Shown here in pieces: positions 35,924 through 45,445 of a stretch of 64,000 nt of DNA. Position numbers and translations under genes: made by a program. Within the stretch, counting starts at the first letter, position 1; the number at the start of each line of letters is the position of its first letter. This DNA comes from Rothia nasimurium (GTDB taxonomy: Bacteria > Actinomycetota > Actinomycetes > Actinomycetales > Micrococcaceae), in NCBI RefSeq assembly GCF_928382285.1, contig NZ_CAKMSS010000009.1, positions 1 through 64,000 on the forward strand, in the 5' to 3' direction. The notes beneath the pieces are model-generated. The model made no database searches. It was not told where the DNA came from and was given only the letters and a program-made list of their open reading frames with translations.

Positions 35924-36820
35924 ATGAATGATGTTGCAGAGATTTACCAGCAGGTGCGCTGCCTTAAAGATTTACAAGATATCGGTGTAAGCCCCTCTGT
36001 GGCTTCGACCCGTTTTAGGTCTGGTTACTACACCAAAATCAAGCAGGGGATCTATATTGAGACCTCTATATGGAACCAGTGGGGCACTCGCCAGAGATGC
36101 ATAGCCCACCACGCTGCGCATATCAAAACGGTGCCGAGCGGGGTGCTGAGTCACCAGTCGGCTGCGCTTTGGTTAGGAGCTCCGCTCCTAACCCTACCTC
36201 ACAAGGTGCATATGAGTTTTGCGTCAGCTTCTGTACAGCACCGCCCCTCAGTAACAGCGCATCGCGGACGCACGGACGTAGTTCGCGAGGCTCGGCTGGT
36301 AGTAGGGGCTTCTGTTGCTACTCCGGGGCAAACTCTGCGCGATGTGGCCCTATCTCTACCTAGCGTTGAGGCGCTGGTGATTGGCGATTATTTTCTGCGG
36401 CAGGGTGTTATATCTGTAGCGTCGGCACGTACTGCTCTGACTGAGGCGGGTGGAGCTGCGCTTGCCGTGGGGCAGAGACTGAGCGCTTTAGCAGATTCTC
36501 CGGCTGAGACAATCGCACGTGACCTTATCTATGAGTGGAATCTGCCTCTACCTCAGGAGCAGTTCGAGGTATTCACTCATTACGGCCGTATTTACCGTGC
36601 TGACTTCGCTTGGCCTGAGCTGGGGGTCATTCTTGAGGTTGACGGTGAGGTGAAGTATTCGGGCGCCTATGGCCGTGCTGATGATGTGGTTCAGGCAGAA
36701 CATCGGCGGCATCGCGAATTAGAGATGGCTGGCTGGAAGGTGGTTCGCACGCGCTGGAAGGAATTAATGTCGCACCCTGCTACTCTTCGGCAACGGCTGT
36801 GGGAGGCCGGCATCCGGTGA
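35924..36820 (+). CDS. DUF559 (Vsr-like) endonuclease-domain protein, locus B
   Basis: 298 residues, paralogous over its full length to the 297-residue protein at 6851-7744: VSPSVASTRFRSGYYTKIKQGIYIE (AbiEi-like winged helix), VLSHQSAALWLGAPLL, ADSPAETIARDLIYEW, and the nuclease core YRADFAWPELGVILEVDGEVKYSG with RRHRELEMAGWKVVRTRW. Identity looks only moderate, so the copies are not recent duplicates. The ATG at 35924 has no strong ribosome-binding site; a GTTCAC/GTGAAC hairpin ends about 20 nt before it. No partner gene. Flanked by direct copies of repeat B. Function unknown. Confidence 0.75.
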   Translation: MNDVAEIYQQVRCLKDLQDIGVSPSVASTRFRSGYYTKIKQGIYIETSIWNQWGTRQRCIAHHAAHIKTVPSGVLSHQSAALWLGAPLLTLPHKVHMSFASASVQHRPSVTAHRGRTDVVREARLVVGASVATPGQTLRDVALSLPSVEALVIGDYFLRQGVISVASARTALTEAGGAALAVGQRLSALADSPAETIARDLIYEWNLPLPQEQFEVFTHYGRIYRADFAWPELGVILEVDGEVKYSGAYGRADDVVQAEHRRHRELEMAGWKVVRTRWKELMSHPATLRQRLWEAGIR

Positions 36821-36834
36821 GCCAGATTGTAGGT

Positions 36835-36894
36835 GTGCAGGGTTCTTGGTGCGTGTGCAGGGTTTTCTCTGCACACAGCCCAAGAACCTTGCAC
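36835..36894. repeat. Palindromic repeat B2 (downstream of DUF559 gene B)
   Basis: 26-nt arms (36835-36860, 36869-36894) with three mismatches and the same GGTTTTCT loop as B1. Begins 14 nt after the gene stop. Same orientation as B1. Confidence 0.85.
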
Positions 36895-36908
36895 AGGCTA
36901 AGACAAAA

Positions 36909-36965
36909 AGACGCCGCCACGCACCTTACCTGCCGTGGGGCAGGGGAGGGGCGCAGCGGCGTCCT
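36909..36965. terminator. Hairpin terminator, GGACGCC family (copy T2)
   Basis: Outer AGACGCCGC/GCGGCGTCCT arms and inner CCTGCC/GGCAGG, followed on the minus side by CTTTTTGTC. Closes purL. Related to T1 at 12708 by shared arms and GGCAGGGGAG. Confidence 0.75.
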
Positions 36966-36984
36966 TACACCGTGTAGCTAGAGA

Positions 36985-39303
36985 CTAGCTGGGGGCAACC
37001 TCGCCGAAGTGGCGGGCGAGGGTGCCCTCGTGGGCTTCGCGCAGCTCGTCCAGGTCGATAGCGACCTCACCCTGAATGTCCAGGGCATTAGAGGCGGCAT
37101 CGACCACGCCGATGCGAGCGAAGGGGTAGTCGCGGGCGGTGCACATGTCCTTGAAGCGAACTTCCTCGGAGCGGGGCACAGATACAACCACGCGGCCCAG
37201 GGACTCTGAGAAGAGCAGGGTGAAGAGGTCGATACCGTCGCGCTCAGCAACCTCACCCAGGCCAACGCGGGCACCGACGCCAAAGCGTAGGCAGCCCTCA
37301 ACCAGGGCAGCAGCCAGGCCGCCGGCAGAGACGTCGTGGGCGGCGTCAATCATGCCGTCACGGCTCATGTTCACCAGCATGTCGCCCAGCAGCTTCTCGG
37401 CAGCCAGGTCAACCTTGGGGGGCAGGCCGCCCAGGTGGCCCTTGAAACGGGCCCACTCGGAGCCGTCCAGCTCGTCACGGGTAGTGCCCAGCAGGTAGAG
37501 GGCCTGGCCGTCATGCTCAGGAGCCCAGCCGGAGGGGGTACGGCGGGTGACGTCGTCCATCACACCCATCATGGCAACCACGGGGGTGGGGTTAATGGCC
37601 TTGCCGCCGGTCTGGTTATAGAGGGAGACGTTACCGCCGGTCACGGGTACGCCCAGTTCCATACAGCCGTCAGCGATACCGCGCACGGCCTCAGCGAACT
37701 GCCACATGATGTCCGGGTCCTCGGGGGAACCGAAGTTCAGGCAGTCAGAGACAGCCACGGGACGAGCGCCCACGGTAGCCACGTTGCGGTAGGCCTCAGC
37801 CAGGGACGCCTTCGCACCCTCGTAGGGGTCGAGCTTGGTGAAGCGGGGGTTAGAGTCGGTTGCCAGGGCAACACCCAGGCCGGTTTCTTCGTCCACACGA
37901 ATCACGCCGGAATCATCGGGCATAGACAGGGCGGTGTTGCCCTGAACGTAGCGGTCGTACTGGTTAGTAATCCAGGACTTGGAGCACATATTGGGGGCCG
38001 CCATAAACGCCTTGATAGCCTCGCCCAGCTCAGTGCCGGTGGGGCGGGCGTCGTCCGCCTCCGAGCCGGTGAACTTGTCGGCCTGCAGGGCGTCCTGCCA
38101 CTCGGGGCGGGCGTAAGGACGCTCGTAGGTGGGGCCGTCGTGAGCGACGGTCTTGGGGTCCACATCGACGATAATCTCGCCCTGCCACTCGATGGTCAGG
38201 CGGCCGGAGCCGGTAACCTCACCCAGAATGGAGTACTCAACATCCCACTTAGCCATGATGTCTTCGAAGCGGCTCAGGTTCTCGGGGGTAACCACGGCCA
38301 TCATGCGTTCCTGGGACTCAGACATGAGAATCTCACCCGGGGTCAGGGTGGGGTCGCGCAGCAGAACCTTGGTCAGGTCAACGTGCATACCGCCGTCACC
38401 GTTCGAGGCCAGCTCGGAGGTGGCGCAGGAGATACCCGCAGCGCCCAGGTCCTGAATACCCTCAACGATGGAGTTCTTGAAGAGCTCCAGGCAGCACTCA
38501 ATCAGCACCTTCTCAGCGAAGGGGTCGCCCACCTGAACGGCAGGGCGCTTGGAGGGCTTGGTGTCGTCGAAGGACTCCGAAGCCAGAACCGAAGCGCCGC
38601 CAATGCCGTCGCCACCGGTGCGGGCACCGAAGAGGATGACCTTGTTGCCGGTACCTGAGGCGTTTGCGGTGCGGATGTCTTCGTGGCGCATGATGCCCAC
38701 AGCCAGGGCGTTGACCAGGGGATTAGCCTGGTAGCACTCGTCGAACTCGACCTCGCCGCCGATGTTGGGCAGGCCCAGGGAGTTGCCGTAGCCGCCCACA
38801 CCGGAGACAACGCCGGGCAGGACGCGGGCGGTGTCGGGGTGGTCAATGGCACCGAAACGCAGGGGGTCCATGACGGCCACGGGGCGGGCACCCATAGAGA
38901 TAATGTCGCGCACGATACCGCCCACACCGGTTGCTGCACCCTGGTAGGGCTCAACGTAGGAGGGGTGGTTATGGGACTCAATCTTGAAGGTCACAGCCCA
39001 GCCGTTGCCAATGTTGGTCACACCGGCGTTCTCGCCGATGCCGACCATGAGGTCCTTCTTCATCTCGTCGGTGACCTTAGCGCCGAACTGCTTGAGGTGC
39101 ACCTTGGAAGACTTGTAGGAGCAGTGCTCTGACCACATGACCGAGTACATGGCCAGCTCGGCTGCGGTGGGGCGGCGGCCGAGAATCTTCTTGATGTCCT
39201 CGAACTCGTTCTCCTTCAGACCCAGCTCAGCCCAGGGCAGCTCGGTCTCGGGGGTGGCAGCGGCGTGCTCAACGGTATCGAGGTTAAACTTCTTTTCGCT
39301 CAA
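36985..39303 (-). CDS. purL: Phosphoribosylformylglycinamidine synthase II (FGAM synthase, large)
   Basis: 772 residues, the size of the small (PurSQ-dependent) Pur[12 protein letters not shown] near residue 54, [25 protein letters not shown] (ATP site), [18 protein letters not shown], and [14 protein letters not shown] are family signatures. It converts FGAR plus glutamine-derived ammonia to FGAM in purine synthesis, in complex with PurQ and PurS. The start is TTG at 39303 with AAGGA 10 nt upstream. Last of purS-purQ-purL. Confidence 0.96.
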   Translation of the reverse strand: MSEKKFNLDTVEHAAATPETELPWAELGLKENEFEDIKKILGRRPTAAELAMYSVMWSEHCSYKSSKVHLKQFGAKVTDEMKKDLMVGIGENAGVTNIGNGWAVTFKIESHNHPSYVEPYQGAATGVGGIVRDIISMGARPVAVMDPLRFGAIDHPDTARVLPGVVSGVGGYGNSLGLPNIGGEVEFDECYQANPLVNALAVGIMRHEDIRTANASGTGNKVILFGARTGGDGIGGASVLASESFDDTKPSKRPAVQVGDPFAEKVLIECCLELFKNSIVEGIQDLGAAGISCATSELASNGDGGMHVDLTKVLLRDPTLTPGEILMSESQERMMAVVTPENLSRFEDIMAKWDVEYSILGEVTGSGRLTIEWQGEIIVDVDPKTVAHDGPTYERPYARPEWQDALQADKFTGSEADDARPTGTELGEAIKAFMAAPNMCSKSWITNQYDRYVQGNTALSMPDDSGVIRVDEETGLGVALATDSNPRFTKLDPYEGAKASLAEAYRNVATVGARPVAVSDCLNFGSPEDPDIMWQFAEAVRGIADGCMELGVPVTGGNVSLYNQTGGKAINPTPVVAMMGVMDDVTRRTPSGWAPEHDGQALYLLGTTRDELDGSEWARFKGHLGGLPPKVDLAAEKLLGDMLVNMSRDGMIDAAHDVSAGGLAAALVEGCLRFGVGARVGLGEVAERDGIDLFTLLFSESLGRVVVSVPRSEEVRFKDMCTARDYPFARIGVVDAASNALDIQGEVAIDLDELREAHEGTLARHFGEVAPS

Positions 39304-39328
39304 AATTCTTATTCCTTATGCGAGGCGT

Positions 39329-40138
39329 TTAGGCCGAAACCAGCTGGTTGAGTACGGAGGTGAAGACGCCCAGGCCGTCCGCGCCACCGCGCAGACCTAC
39401 GGTGCCAAAACCGGAGGACGAGGGGCCGAAGCCGGGTTCGACGGCGTGCTCGGGGTGGGGCATGAGGCCCACGACGTTGCCGCGCTCGTTGGAGATGCCG
39501 GCGATGTCGTTGCGGGAGCCGTTGGGGTTAACGTCCACGTAGCGGAACACCACGCGTCCTTCAGCTTCAAGCGCCTCAAGGGTCTTGGCGTCGGCGACGT
39601 ACTGGCCGTCCTGGTTCTTGAGGGGGACCACGATGTTCTGGCCAGCTTCGAAGTCGCCGGTCCAGGCAGTCTGGTTGGTCTCAACGCGCAGGGTCTGATC
39701 GCGGCAGATGAACTTGCGGTGATCGTTCTTAATCATGGAGCCGGGCAACAGGTGGGTTTCGGTCAGAATCTGGAAACCGTTGCAGATGCCGAGCACCGGC
39801 AGGGGAGCGGAACCCGAGGTGCCAGCGGCGCTAGCTGCCTCAACGACCTTGCTCATGACCGGGGCCTTCGCTGCGATAGCGCCTGCGCGCAGGTAGTCAC
39901 CATACGAAAAACCGCCGGGCACAATCACAGCGTCTACATCGTGTAGAGCTGCTTCATCGTGCCACAGCGGTACGGGGGTGCCACCGGCTAGGCGGACGGC
40001 GCGGGAGGCATCGCGGTCGTCGAGGGTGCCGGGGAAGGTGATGACGCCGACGCGCACATCAGCCAGGGCGGCATCGGGAGTGTTCTGAGAGAAGTCGCCC
40101 ACCAGGGGAACTTCGGTTGCTGCGAGGGATTCTGCCAC
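39329..40138 (-). CDS. purQ: Phosphoribosylformylglycinamidine synthase I (glutaminase)
   Basis: 269 residues. Class I glutamine amidotransferase: [28 protein letters not shown] with the nucleophilic Cys, and [10 protein letters not shown] with the catalytic His-Glu. It supplies ammonia to PurL. An N-terminal extension of about 28 residues precedes the usual [14 protein letters not shown] start, though GTG at 40138 lies 5 nt after the purS stop and is the natural coupled start. Confidence 0.95.
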   Translation of the reverse strand: MAESLAATEVPLVGDFSQNTPDAALADVRVGVITFPGTLDDRDASRAVRLAGGTPVPLWHDEAALHDVDAVIVPGGFSYGDYLRAGAIAAKAPVMSKVVEAASAAGTSGSAPLPVLGICNGFQILTETHLLPGSMIKNDHRKFICRDQTLRVETNQTAWTGDFEAGQNIVVPLKNQDGQYVADAKTLEALEAEGRVVFRYVDVNPNGSRNDIAGISNERGNVVGLMPHPEHAVEPGFGPSSSGFGTVGLRGGADGLGVFTSVLNQLVSA

Positions 40139-40143
40139 GTCTT

Positions 40144-40395
40144 TTAGTCCTCCAGAGCTTCGACGTTGACGACGTCTTCAATCACGGGGTTAGACAGTAG
40201 CTCTTCAGCTGCCTGGCGGGCCTGCGCGAGCAGTTCTTCGGTGACTTCACCATCAACGGTCAGTTCAAAGCGCTTACCCTGACGAACATCGGTGAAGTTG
40301 GTGAGACCGATACGGGGAAGCTCGTGAGCGATAGCCTTGCCCTGGGGGTCGAGGATTTCGGGCTTGAGCATAACGTCAACAACAATACGGGCCAT
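40144..40395 (-). CDS. purS: Phosphoribosylformylglycinamidine synthase subunit PurS
   Basis: 83 residues; begins [21 protein letters not shown], the invariant PurS N-terminus, with the [21 protein letters not shown] strand-turn and [15 protein letters not shown]-terminus. It structures the PurL-PurQ complex. AAGGAG lies upstream. First gene of the operon; the leader up to 40691 has no recognisable riboswitch. Confidence 0.96.
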   Translation of the reverse strand: MARIVVDVMLKPEILDPQGKAIAHELPRIGLTNFTDVRQGKRFELTVDGEVTEELLAQARQAAEELLSNPVIEDVVNVEALED

Positions 40396-40519
40396 GAATG
40401 GGCACTCCTTGGGTGCTGGAATCTATATAGAGCCGGGTCTCATTTTACCGGGTTGGGGCACCGCATGCGCCAAAGTGAGACGGTGGGGCGCGGGGCTTTT
40501 CTGCCGGAGGTGTTGGCGG

Positions 40520-40586
40520 CGAGCGTGCGTCTTATCGCTGAGCGTGCGGTTACCCGGTGCACGCTCGGCGATATGGCGCACGCTCG
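40520..40586. repeat. Nested inverted repeat between purS and fic
   Basis: Outer CGAGCGTGCG/CGCACGCTCG (40520-40529, 40577-40586) and inner ATCGCTGAGCGTGC with its near-complement (40534-40547, 40559-40572). GAGCGTGCG thus occurs four times as two pairs. The region 40396-40691 otherwise shows only weak promoter-like sequence for the divergent genes. It could be an operator cluster or a structured leader. Confidence 0.55.
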
Positions 40587-40691
40587 GTGCTGACGAGAAG
40601 ATACTGGGAAAACAAACTATGATTTTCTATATAAACAGCTTAATGGGAAAATTGAGGTGCATTTTCTCAAGAGAGACTCGCAGGAGGCAAC

Positions 40692-41864
40692 ATGCAGAGT
40701 TGGCCATCTCTTACATATACAGAGCGCTTGTGGGTGCACCGTGACCCCTTGGCCTCTCGCCGGAGCCAGCGGAAAAATCGAGGTACTTTTCAGGTGCCGC
40801 ACGTTCCGTATATTTCTGAGGCTCCTGTGAGGCTCAGTGCAGATGTGCTGGCTAGCGCATCTGCGGCATCAGTGGCTATGACAAGGTTCGACCACGAACA
40901 AGCATCATTTGCTCATTTCCCATTCGCTACGGTGCTTTTGCGCGGAGAATCTGCCACAAGTTCGCAGATTGAAAATCTGACGGTAAATGCTCGAAAACTC
41001 TCGCTTGCTGCACTTGGTGCGCCGGTAGGAGGCAATGCCGAACTTGTCGCCCGCAACGTCCGCGCCATGAAAGCTGCAATCGACGTTGCCCACGAACTCA
41101 GCATCGATGCTTTGCTGACCATGCACGAGGAGCTTACAGCGGGTGTTCAAGATGATGCCGGCGAGCTGAGAAAAGAATGGGTATGGATTGGGGGAGAATC
41201 CCCTGTCACAGCCAGGTACGTAGCACCTGCCTGGGAGGATGTACCTGGGTTGCTTGAAGACCTCGTTGTCTTTTTGGAGCGCCGGGACCTTGATCCTACC
41301 GTACAAGCGGCTCTTGCTCATGCCCAGTTTGAAACTATTCACCCTTTTATAGATGGGAATGGGCGTACGGGGAGAGCGCTCATCTCATCTCTGTTAAAGG
41401 CGCGCGGAGTGACGCAGCATGTGGTGGTTCCCCTGTCGAGCGGTTTGCTCTATGACCTTGAGGGGTATGTGTCTGCCCTGGAGGCGTATAGGCGCGGGGA
41501 TATAGAGCCCATCATCCTGTGTTTTGTGGATGCCATTGAATCATCGCTGGCTAATACTCGTTTGCTTGCCCAGGACATTGAACAGTTTTATGAGCAGATT
41601 CTTGCCTCGCGTCCGAGGGTGACTGAAGCGGTGCGTAAGGTGGCAAGGTTCTGTTGCTCAGAGCCAGCTTTCACGGCTGGAATGCTAGAAGAACATGCCG
41701 GAGTGGCTAGATCTACCACCTATCGCATTATTGACTCCCTGGTTGAAACCGGTATCTTGCGGCGGGAGCAGAAAGTGCGCGGGCAAAATGCCTGGTCTGC
41801 CCCTGCCTTGACGGAAGCGCTTGACGCGTTTGCCCAGCGGGCGGGCCGTCGGCGTTTTGTTTAG
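40692..41864 (+). CDS. Fic-family AMP-transferase with HTH domain
   Basis: 390 residues. Fic motif HPFIDGNGRTGRALI (His near residue 216) is complete, so AMP transfer from ATP to a protein Ser/Thr/Tyr is possible. An N-terminal inhibitory helix SSQIEN fits the (S/T)xxxE(G/N) motif of self-inhibited class II Fic proteins. The C-terminal 70 residues (AFTAGMLEEHAGVARSTTYRIIDSLVETGILRRE) form a winged helix-turn-helix. GGAGG precedes the ATG. It ends in a 4-nt overlap with the convergent TetR gene. Target unknown; codon use looks less GC-biased than its neighbours. Confidence 0.9.
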   Translation: MQSWPSLTYTERLWVHRDPLASRRSQRKNRGTFQVPHVPYISEAPVRLSADVLASASAASVAMTRFDHEQASFAHFPFATVLLRGESATSSQIENLTVNARKLSLAALGAPVGGNAELVARNVRAMKAAIDVAHELSIDALLTMHEELTAGVQDDAGELRKEWVWIGGESPVTARYVAPAWEDVPGLLEDLVVFLERRDLDPTVQAALAHAQFETIHPFIDGNGRTGRALISSLLKARGVTQHVVVPLSSGLLYDLEGYVSALEAYRRGDIEPIILCFVDAIESSLANTRLLAQDIEQFYEQILASRPRVTEAVRKVARFCCSEPAFTAGMLEEHAGVARSTTYRIIDSLVETGILRREQKVRGQNAWSAPALTEALDAFAQRAGRRRFV

Positions 41865-42436
41865 TCCTGAGCGGCCAGGAGCGTCTGCGCCGCCTGCAGG
41901 TTGGCTAGGGCGAGGGTTTTGTTGGTTCGGGCTAGGGCCAGGGCTGAGATGGTGAGGGCAACCAGGGTGCGGGCTTGACCGTCCGCTTCGGCCTCGGTGA
42001 GGTGCGGACGCGCCCTGCCCAGCCCCGCGCGGAAGGCGGCAAACAGCTCGTCGTAGTAGCCGCTGATGGCTGCGCTGACCACTGGGTCGGTGCCCACCGG
42101 GGCGTTAGCTGCCGCTATGAGTAAGCAGCCGGGGTGTCTATCGGTAGAGCTAATAGAGCTGGCCAGGGTTGCAAAGTAGTCGTTGAGGGCATCGGGCTTT
42201 GCGTCTTCGCTGGTGACGCGGGCAAGGAGCGGGCGGACGCTTTCTGCCAGGTAGTTCTCTACCACTTCGTCAAAAAGCCCCTTTTTCGACTCGAAGGCGT
42301 GGTAGAGACTGGAGCGCTTGAGGCCGGTTGCCTGTTCAAGGTCGGGGATTGAGGTTGCCTCGTAGCCCCGGTCCCAAAAGACGCCACGGGCTGCCCTGAC
42401 GGCGTCCGCTCGGTCGAAGGTTGCTGTGCGCCCCAT
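41861..42436 (-). CDS. TetR-family regulator
   Basis: 191 residues; HTH at 10-55 (DAVRAARGVFWDRGYEATSIPDLEQATGLKRSSLYHAFESKKGLFDE), close to the AcrR/NemR-like TetR_C group (LLIAANAPVGTDP). Divergent from the DUF1304-oxidoreductase pair 95 nt away, which it probably represses. A candidate operator TACTGACCATTCTAGTA lies in that gap near 42471-42487. Confidence 0.85.
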   Translation of the reverse strand: MGRTATFDRADAVRAARGVFWDRGYEATSIPDLEQATGLKRSSLYHAFESKKGLFDEVVENYLAESVRPLLARVTSEDAKPDALNDYFATLASSISSTDRHPGCLLIAAANAPVGTDPVVSAAISGYYDELFAAFRAGLGRARPHLTEAEADGQARTLVALTISALALARTNKTLALANLQAAQTLLAAQD

Positions 42437-42530
42437 GGTGTGCCTCGTTTCATAGCTAACAAAATTGTGTACTGACCATTCTAGTATATATTGGAATAAG
42501 CGTTACAAAAACCTATGAAAGGATATCCCC

Positions 42531-42914
42531 ATGACCATCGCCGGTATCATCGCCCTACTGCTCGCCGTTGCCCTGCACGTTTTTATCTTCTACCTCGAAT
42601 CCTTCGCCTGGACCACCCGAGCCCTGCCCGTCTTCGGCATGAGCCGTGAATCAGCCGAACAGACCAAGGAAATGGCCTACAACCAGGGCTTCTACAACCT
42701 CTTCCTGGCAATCATCGCCGCCGCCGGTGCCGTGGCCCACTTCGCCGGTGCCCCCACCGTGGGCCTAGCCCTCATGCTCGCCGGTACCGGGTCAATGCTG
42801 GCCGCCGCAGCCGTCCTCTTCATCACCTCACCCGACAAGCGCTCCGCCGCCATGAAGCAGGGTGCCTTCCCGCTGCTCGCCGTCCTTCTGCTCGCTCTGG
42901 GCGCAACCCTTTAA
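42531..42914 (+). CDS. DUF1304-family membrane protein
   Basis: 127 residues with four hydrophobic helices. The first, with HVFIFYLESFAWTT, and NQGFYNLFLAI are family hallmarks. Function unknown; frequently next to TetR regulators and oxidoreductases. AAAGGA lies 8 nt before the ATG. Likely co-transcribed with the quinone-oxidoreductase-like gene 54 nt downstream. Confidence 0.85.
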   Translation: MTIAGIIALLLAVALHVFIFYLESFAWTTRALPVFGMSRESAEQTKEMAYNQGFYNLFLAIIAAAGAVAHFAGAPTVGLALMLAGTGSMLAAAAVLFITSPDKRSAAMKQGAFPLLAVLLLALGATL

Positions 42915-42968
42915 CAAGCGCCCTCAACAGGCGTAGAACTGGTTAAACAGCTTTCGAAAGGAAAAATC

Positions 42969-43976
42969 ATGACCCAATCACGTGAAATCCGCCTTGCCTC
43001 CCGCCCCAGCGGCTGGCCCACCTCCGACAACTTTGAATTTGCCACCGTTACCCTGCCTGAGCTCACCGATGGCCAGGTACGCGTTCAAAATGAGTTCATC
43101 TCGGTTGACCCCTATATGCGCGGGCGCATGAACGACGCCAAGAGCTATGTAGCCCCCTACGGCCTGGGGGAACGCATCACCGGCGGTGCCGTCGGACGCG
43201 TTGTTGAATCGCACGATGAAAGCCTGCCCGTAGGCACCCTCGTATCGCACCAGCAGGGCTGGGCAGACTACGCCCAGGGCGCCGCTCGCGAGTTTACCGC
43301 CCTGCCGGAACTACCTGCCGGGGCGCCGTCCTCGCTCTACCTGGGCATGCTGGGCATGACGGCAATGACCGCCTATGCAGGGCTGACCCGCATTGCCCAC
43401 CTGAAAGAAGGCGACGTCGTGTTCGTCTCTGGCGCAGCGGGCGCCGTGGGCACCGCCGTCGGGCAGATCGCTCGCCTGCTCGGTGCCTCCCGCGTTGTCG
43501 GCAGCGCTGGCTCGGCTGAGAAAGTTGAGCTGCTGACCAGCAAATACGGCTACGACGCCGCCCTCAATTACAAGGACGCCCCCGTGCGGCAGACCCTGCC
43601 CGAGCTGGTTCCAGATGGCGTAGACGTCTACTTCGACAACGTCGGCGGCGACCACCTCGAAGCCGCTCTCGATGTGATGAACCGCGGCGGCCGACTGGCG
43701 CTCTGCGGCGCGATCTCTGCCTACAACACCGGCGAAACAACCCCCGGCCCCGACAACATGACCAACATGGTCAAGCAGGGCCTGACCATGCAGGGCTTCA
43801 CCCTGGGGGAGTACCTGGACGTCGCCCCCGAGTTCCGCGAAAAGATGGGCTGCTGGTTTGCCGAGGGCAAGATCGCCTATGACGAGACCGTCTACGAGGG
43901 GCTCGACTCCACCATCGAAGCCTTCATCGCCATGATGCAGGGCGCGAACACCGGCAAGATGGTGGTCAAGCTCTAG
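42969..43976 (+). CDS. Zinc-free MDR NADP-dependent oxidoreductase (CurA-like)
   Basis: 335 residues: VQNEFISVDPYMRGRMND, the MDR co-factor site GDVVFVSGAAGAVGTAVGQIARLLGA, then VDVYFDNVGGDHLEAALDVMNRGGRLALCGAIS. No zinc-ligand pattern. It resembles leukotriene B4 dehydrogenase/CurA reductases that reduce alpha,beta-unsaturated carbonyls with NADPH. With the TetR regulator this suggests an electrophile-detoxification module. AAAGGA precedes the ATG. Confidence 0.9.
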   Translation: MTQSREIRLASRPSGWPTSDNFEFATVTLPELTDGQVRVQNEFISVDPYMRGRMNDAKSYVAPYGLGERITGGAVGRVVESHDESLPVGTLVSHQQGWADYAQGAAREFTALPELPAGAPSSLYLGMLGMTAMTAYAGLTRIAHLKEGDVVFVSGAAGAVGTAVGQIARLLGASRVVGSAGSAEKVELLTSKYGYDAALNYKDAPVRQTLPELVPDGVDVYFDNVGGDHLEAALDVMNRGGRLALCGAISAYNTGETTPGPDNMTNMVKQGLTMQGFTLGEYLDVAPEFREKMGCWFAEGKIAYDETVYEGLDSTIEAFIAMMQGANTGKMVVKL

Positions 43977-44002
43977 GCACCGGCAAGCTGAACAAGTTGA
44001 AA

Positions 44003-44065
44003 GGGGACCGCAAAACTTAAAAGGGACCGCATACTACGCGGTCCCTTTTAGGTTTTGCGGTCCCC
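44003..44065. terminator. Long-stem terminator
   Basis: 28-nt arms with one mismatch (44003-44030, 44038-44065), containing two copies of GGGACCGC per arm and A/T tracts. It lies between convergent genes and can act in both directions. Confidence 0.8.
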
Positions 44066-44097
44066 TCGCGGTTGAGAGGCAACCCGTGCCCACAGGC

Positions 44098-45018
44098 TTA
44101 GACGCACTCGATAGCATCAAGTAGCTGCTGCCGCAGGGCGACTGACCGTTCAGCGAAGAGTCTTTGCTGGCGCACGTACTCGGCCTTACCCTCGGGGGTT
44201 TCAATGGTAACCGGCTCGTAGCCCCAGTCTCGCAGGTCGTAGGGAGCGGCTTTCATGTCGAGTTCGCGCACGTCCCAGGCCAGTTCGAAGCAGTCCATGA
44301 CCAGGTGCGAGGGCACCAGGGGCAGGAGCTTGTAGGCCCACTTGTAGATATCCATGTTGGCATGCAGGCAGGCGGGCTGCTCCAGGTTGCGCTGCTGCTC
44401 ACGTGTGGGTTGCAGCTCGTTCATGGGCACCGCCTGGGGCATGAAGAAGCGGAAGGCATCGAAGTGGGAGCATCTGATCTTATGGCTCTCCACCACCCGG
44501 TCGGTTCCCTCTGCCCCCAGGCGCAGTTCTAGATAGTCGTGGCGGATGTTATTCTCCACCGACTTATAGGCCATAGCCCACTCGTGCAGGCCAAAACAGC
44601 CAAAGAAACCGGGCTTGGCCGCAGTTTTGCCCAGGATAATCCGCGCAAAATCAATGGCTGAGGCGCGGGCCTCAGCAAACTTTTCGGTATCGACAAGGAC
44701 GCTGGTGCCCGCCTGCGCCGCCGTAGCGGCTTCGGCAGGTGGTAGGCCTGCCTCTTCTAGCTCCTGCTGGGTAGCGGCCCGGTAGAACTTCCAGTCTGCC
44801 CGCTCACCGGCGTCCTGCAGAATGACCCCTGCACCGGGGTGCCAGCGCATAAACTGCCCGGGCTTGAGTGTGTAGTAGGTGAAGAGGAAGTCCTCAACGG
44901 GGTGGGCCTGGCCGCGCTCGCGGCGGCGTGCGAAGGGTAGGGCGTAGCGGCCGGAGCGTTCTTCATGGGCGCGCGCGATTGCGCGCCAATCGTCCGGGGC
45001 AAGGAGGGTGAGGGGCAT
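44098..45018 (-). CDS. Conserved actinobacterial protein, often labelled 3-methyladenine DNA glycosylase
   Basis: 306 residues. I recognise the family from QPACLHANMDIYKWAYKLLPLVPSHLVMDCFELAWDVRELDMKAAPYDL and FGCFGLHEWAMAYK. Homologues are commonly annotated as 3-methyladenine glycosylase, but no helix-hairpin-helix or other glycosylase motif is visible, so the name is doubtful. Conserved His/Asp/Trp residues and the absence of membrane segments suggest a cytosolic enzyme, perhaps metal dependent. Stands alone between two terminators. Confidence 0.6.
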   Translation of the reverse strand: MPLTLLAPDDWRAIARAHEERSGRYALPFARRRERGQAHPVEDFLFTYYTLKPGQFMRWHPGAGVILQDAGERADWKFYRAATQQELEEAGLPPAEAATAAQAGTSVLVDTEKFAEARASAIDFARIILGKTAAKPGFFGCFGLHEWAMAYKSVENNIRHDYLELRLGAEGTDRVVESHKIRCSHFDAFRFFMPQAVPMNELQPTREQQRNLEQPACLHANMDIYKWAYKLLPLVPSHLVMDCFELAWDVRELDMKAAPYDLRDWGYEPVTIETPEGKAEYVRQQRLFAERSVALRQQLLDAIECV

Positions 45019-45174
45019 GGGGTCTATTCTAACGGCCCTTCATCCCGCGCTAGAAAAACATCCCTTCCTTTCCCTGCCACCTCAGATAAGTCAAGGACGA
45101 AAGAGAAGGGAGAGCACGGAGCAAAAACAATATGCAACATCAAGTCTTCAGAAGAAGGGTTATTTATAAGGGGT

Positions 45175-45215
45175 AGGTATGCCAGACCCACAGTGACTGT
45201 GGGTCTGGCATACCT
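45175..45215. terminator. Perfect terminator after the immunity-like gene
   Basis: 19-bp perfect stem (45175-45193 with 45197-45215) just beyond the small membrane-protein gene, in AT-rich surroundings. The region 45019-45174 holds no gene. Confidence 0.8.
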
Positions 45216-45230
45216 TATAGATAATAATCT

Positions 45231-45407
45231 TTAAGTTTCATGCTTCACAGAAAGGACTGTTGCTAAAGTTGTAGAAACTCCGGTGATTGTTACGAGAATA
45301 AGGATGATGTACTTGTTAAAGGCAGTCGGATCAATAAAATACCATACCCCATAGAACAAAAGTGGAAGAGCAGATAATAAAGATATCCAGCGTAGTATAT
45401 TTTTCAT
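45231..45407 (-). CDS. Small two-helix membrane protein, possible immunity protein
   Basis: 58 residues, MKNILRWISLLSALPLLFYG with a second helix YIILILVTITGVSTTLATVL. The start at 45407 has AAGGA 9 nt upstream. It follows the bacteriocin-like gene by 38 nt in the same direction. Size, topology and place fit a bacteriocin immunity protein, but no family was recognised. Clearly more AT-rich than flanking housekeeping genes. Confidence 0.6.
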   Translation of the reverse strand: MKNILRWISLLSALPLLFYGVWYFIDPTAFNKYIILILVTITGVSTTLATVLSVKHET

Positions 45408-45445
45408 TTTATATTTTCCTTGATGGGCTACTGGTAAGATTTTAT

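Noticed and set aside
37336-38658. 440-codon open frame antisense to purL
   Set aside because: It mirrors purL codons (Gly/Val/His-rich composition of a GC-skewed antisense frame), has no motif and no ribosome-binding site.
36985-40395. Riboswitch (PurR-box or purine) upstream of purS
   Set aside because: The leader 40396-40519 shows no purine-aptamer core; the nested palindrome at 40520 is unlike known purine control sites.
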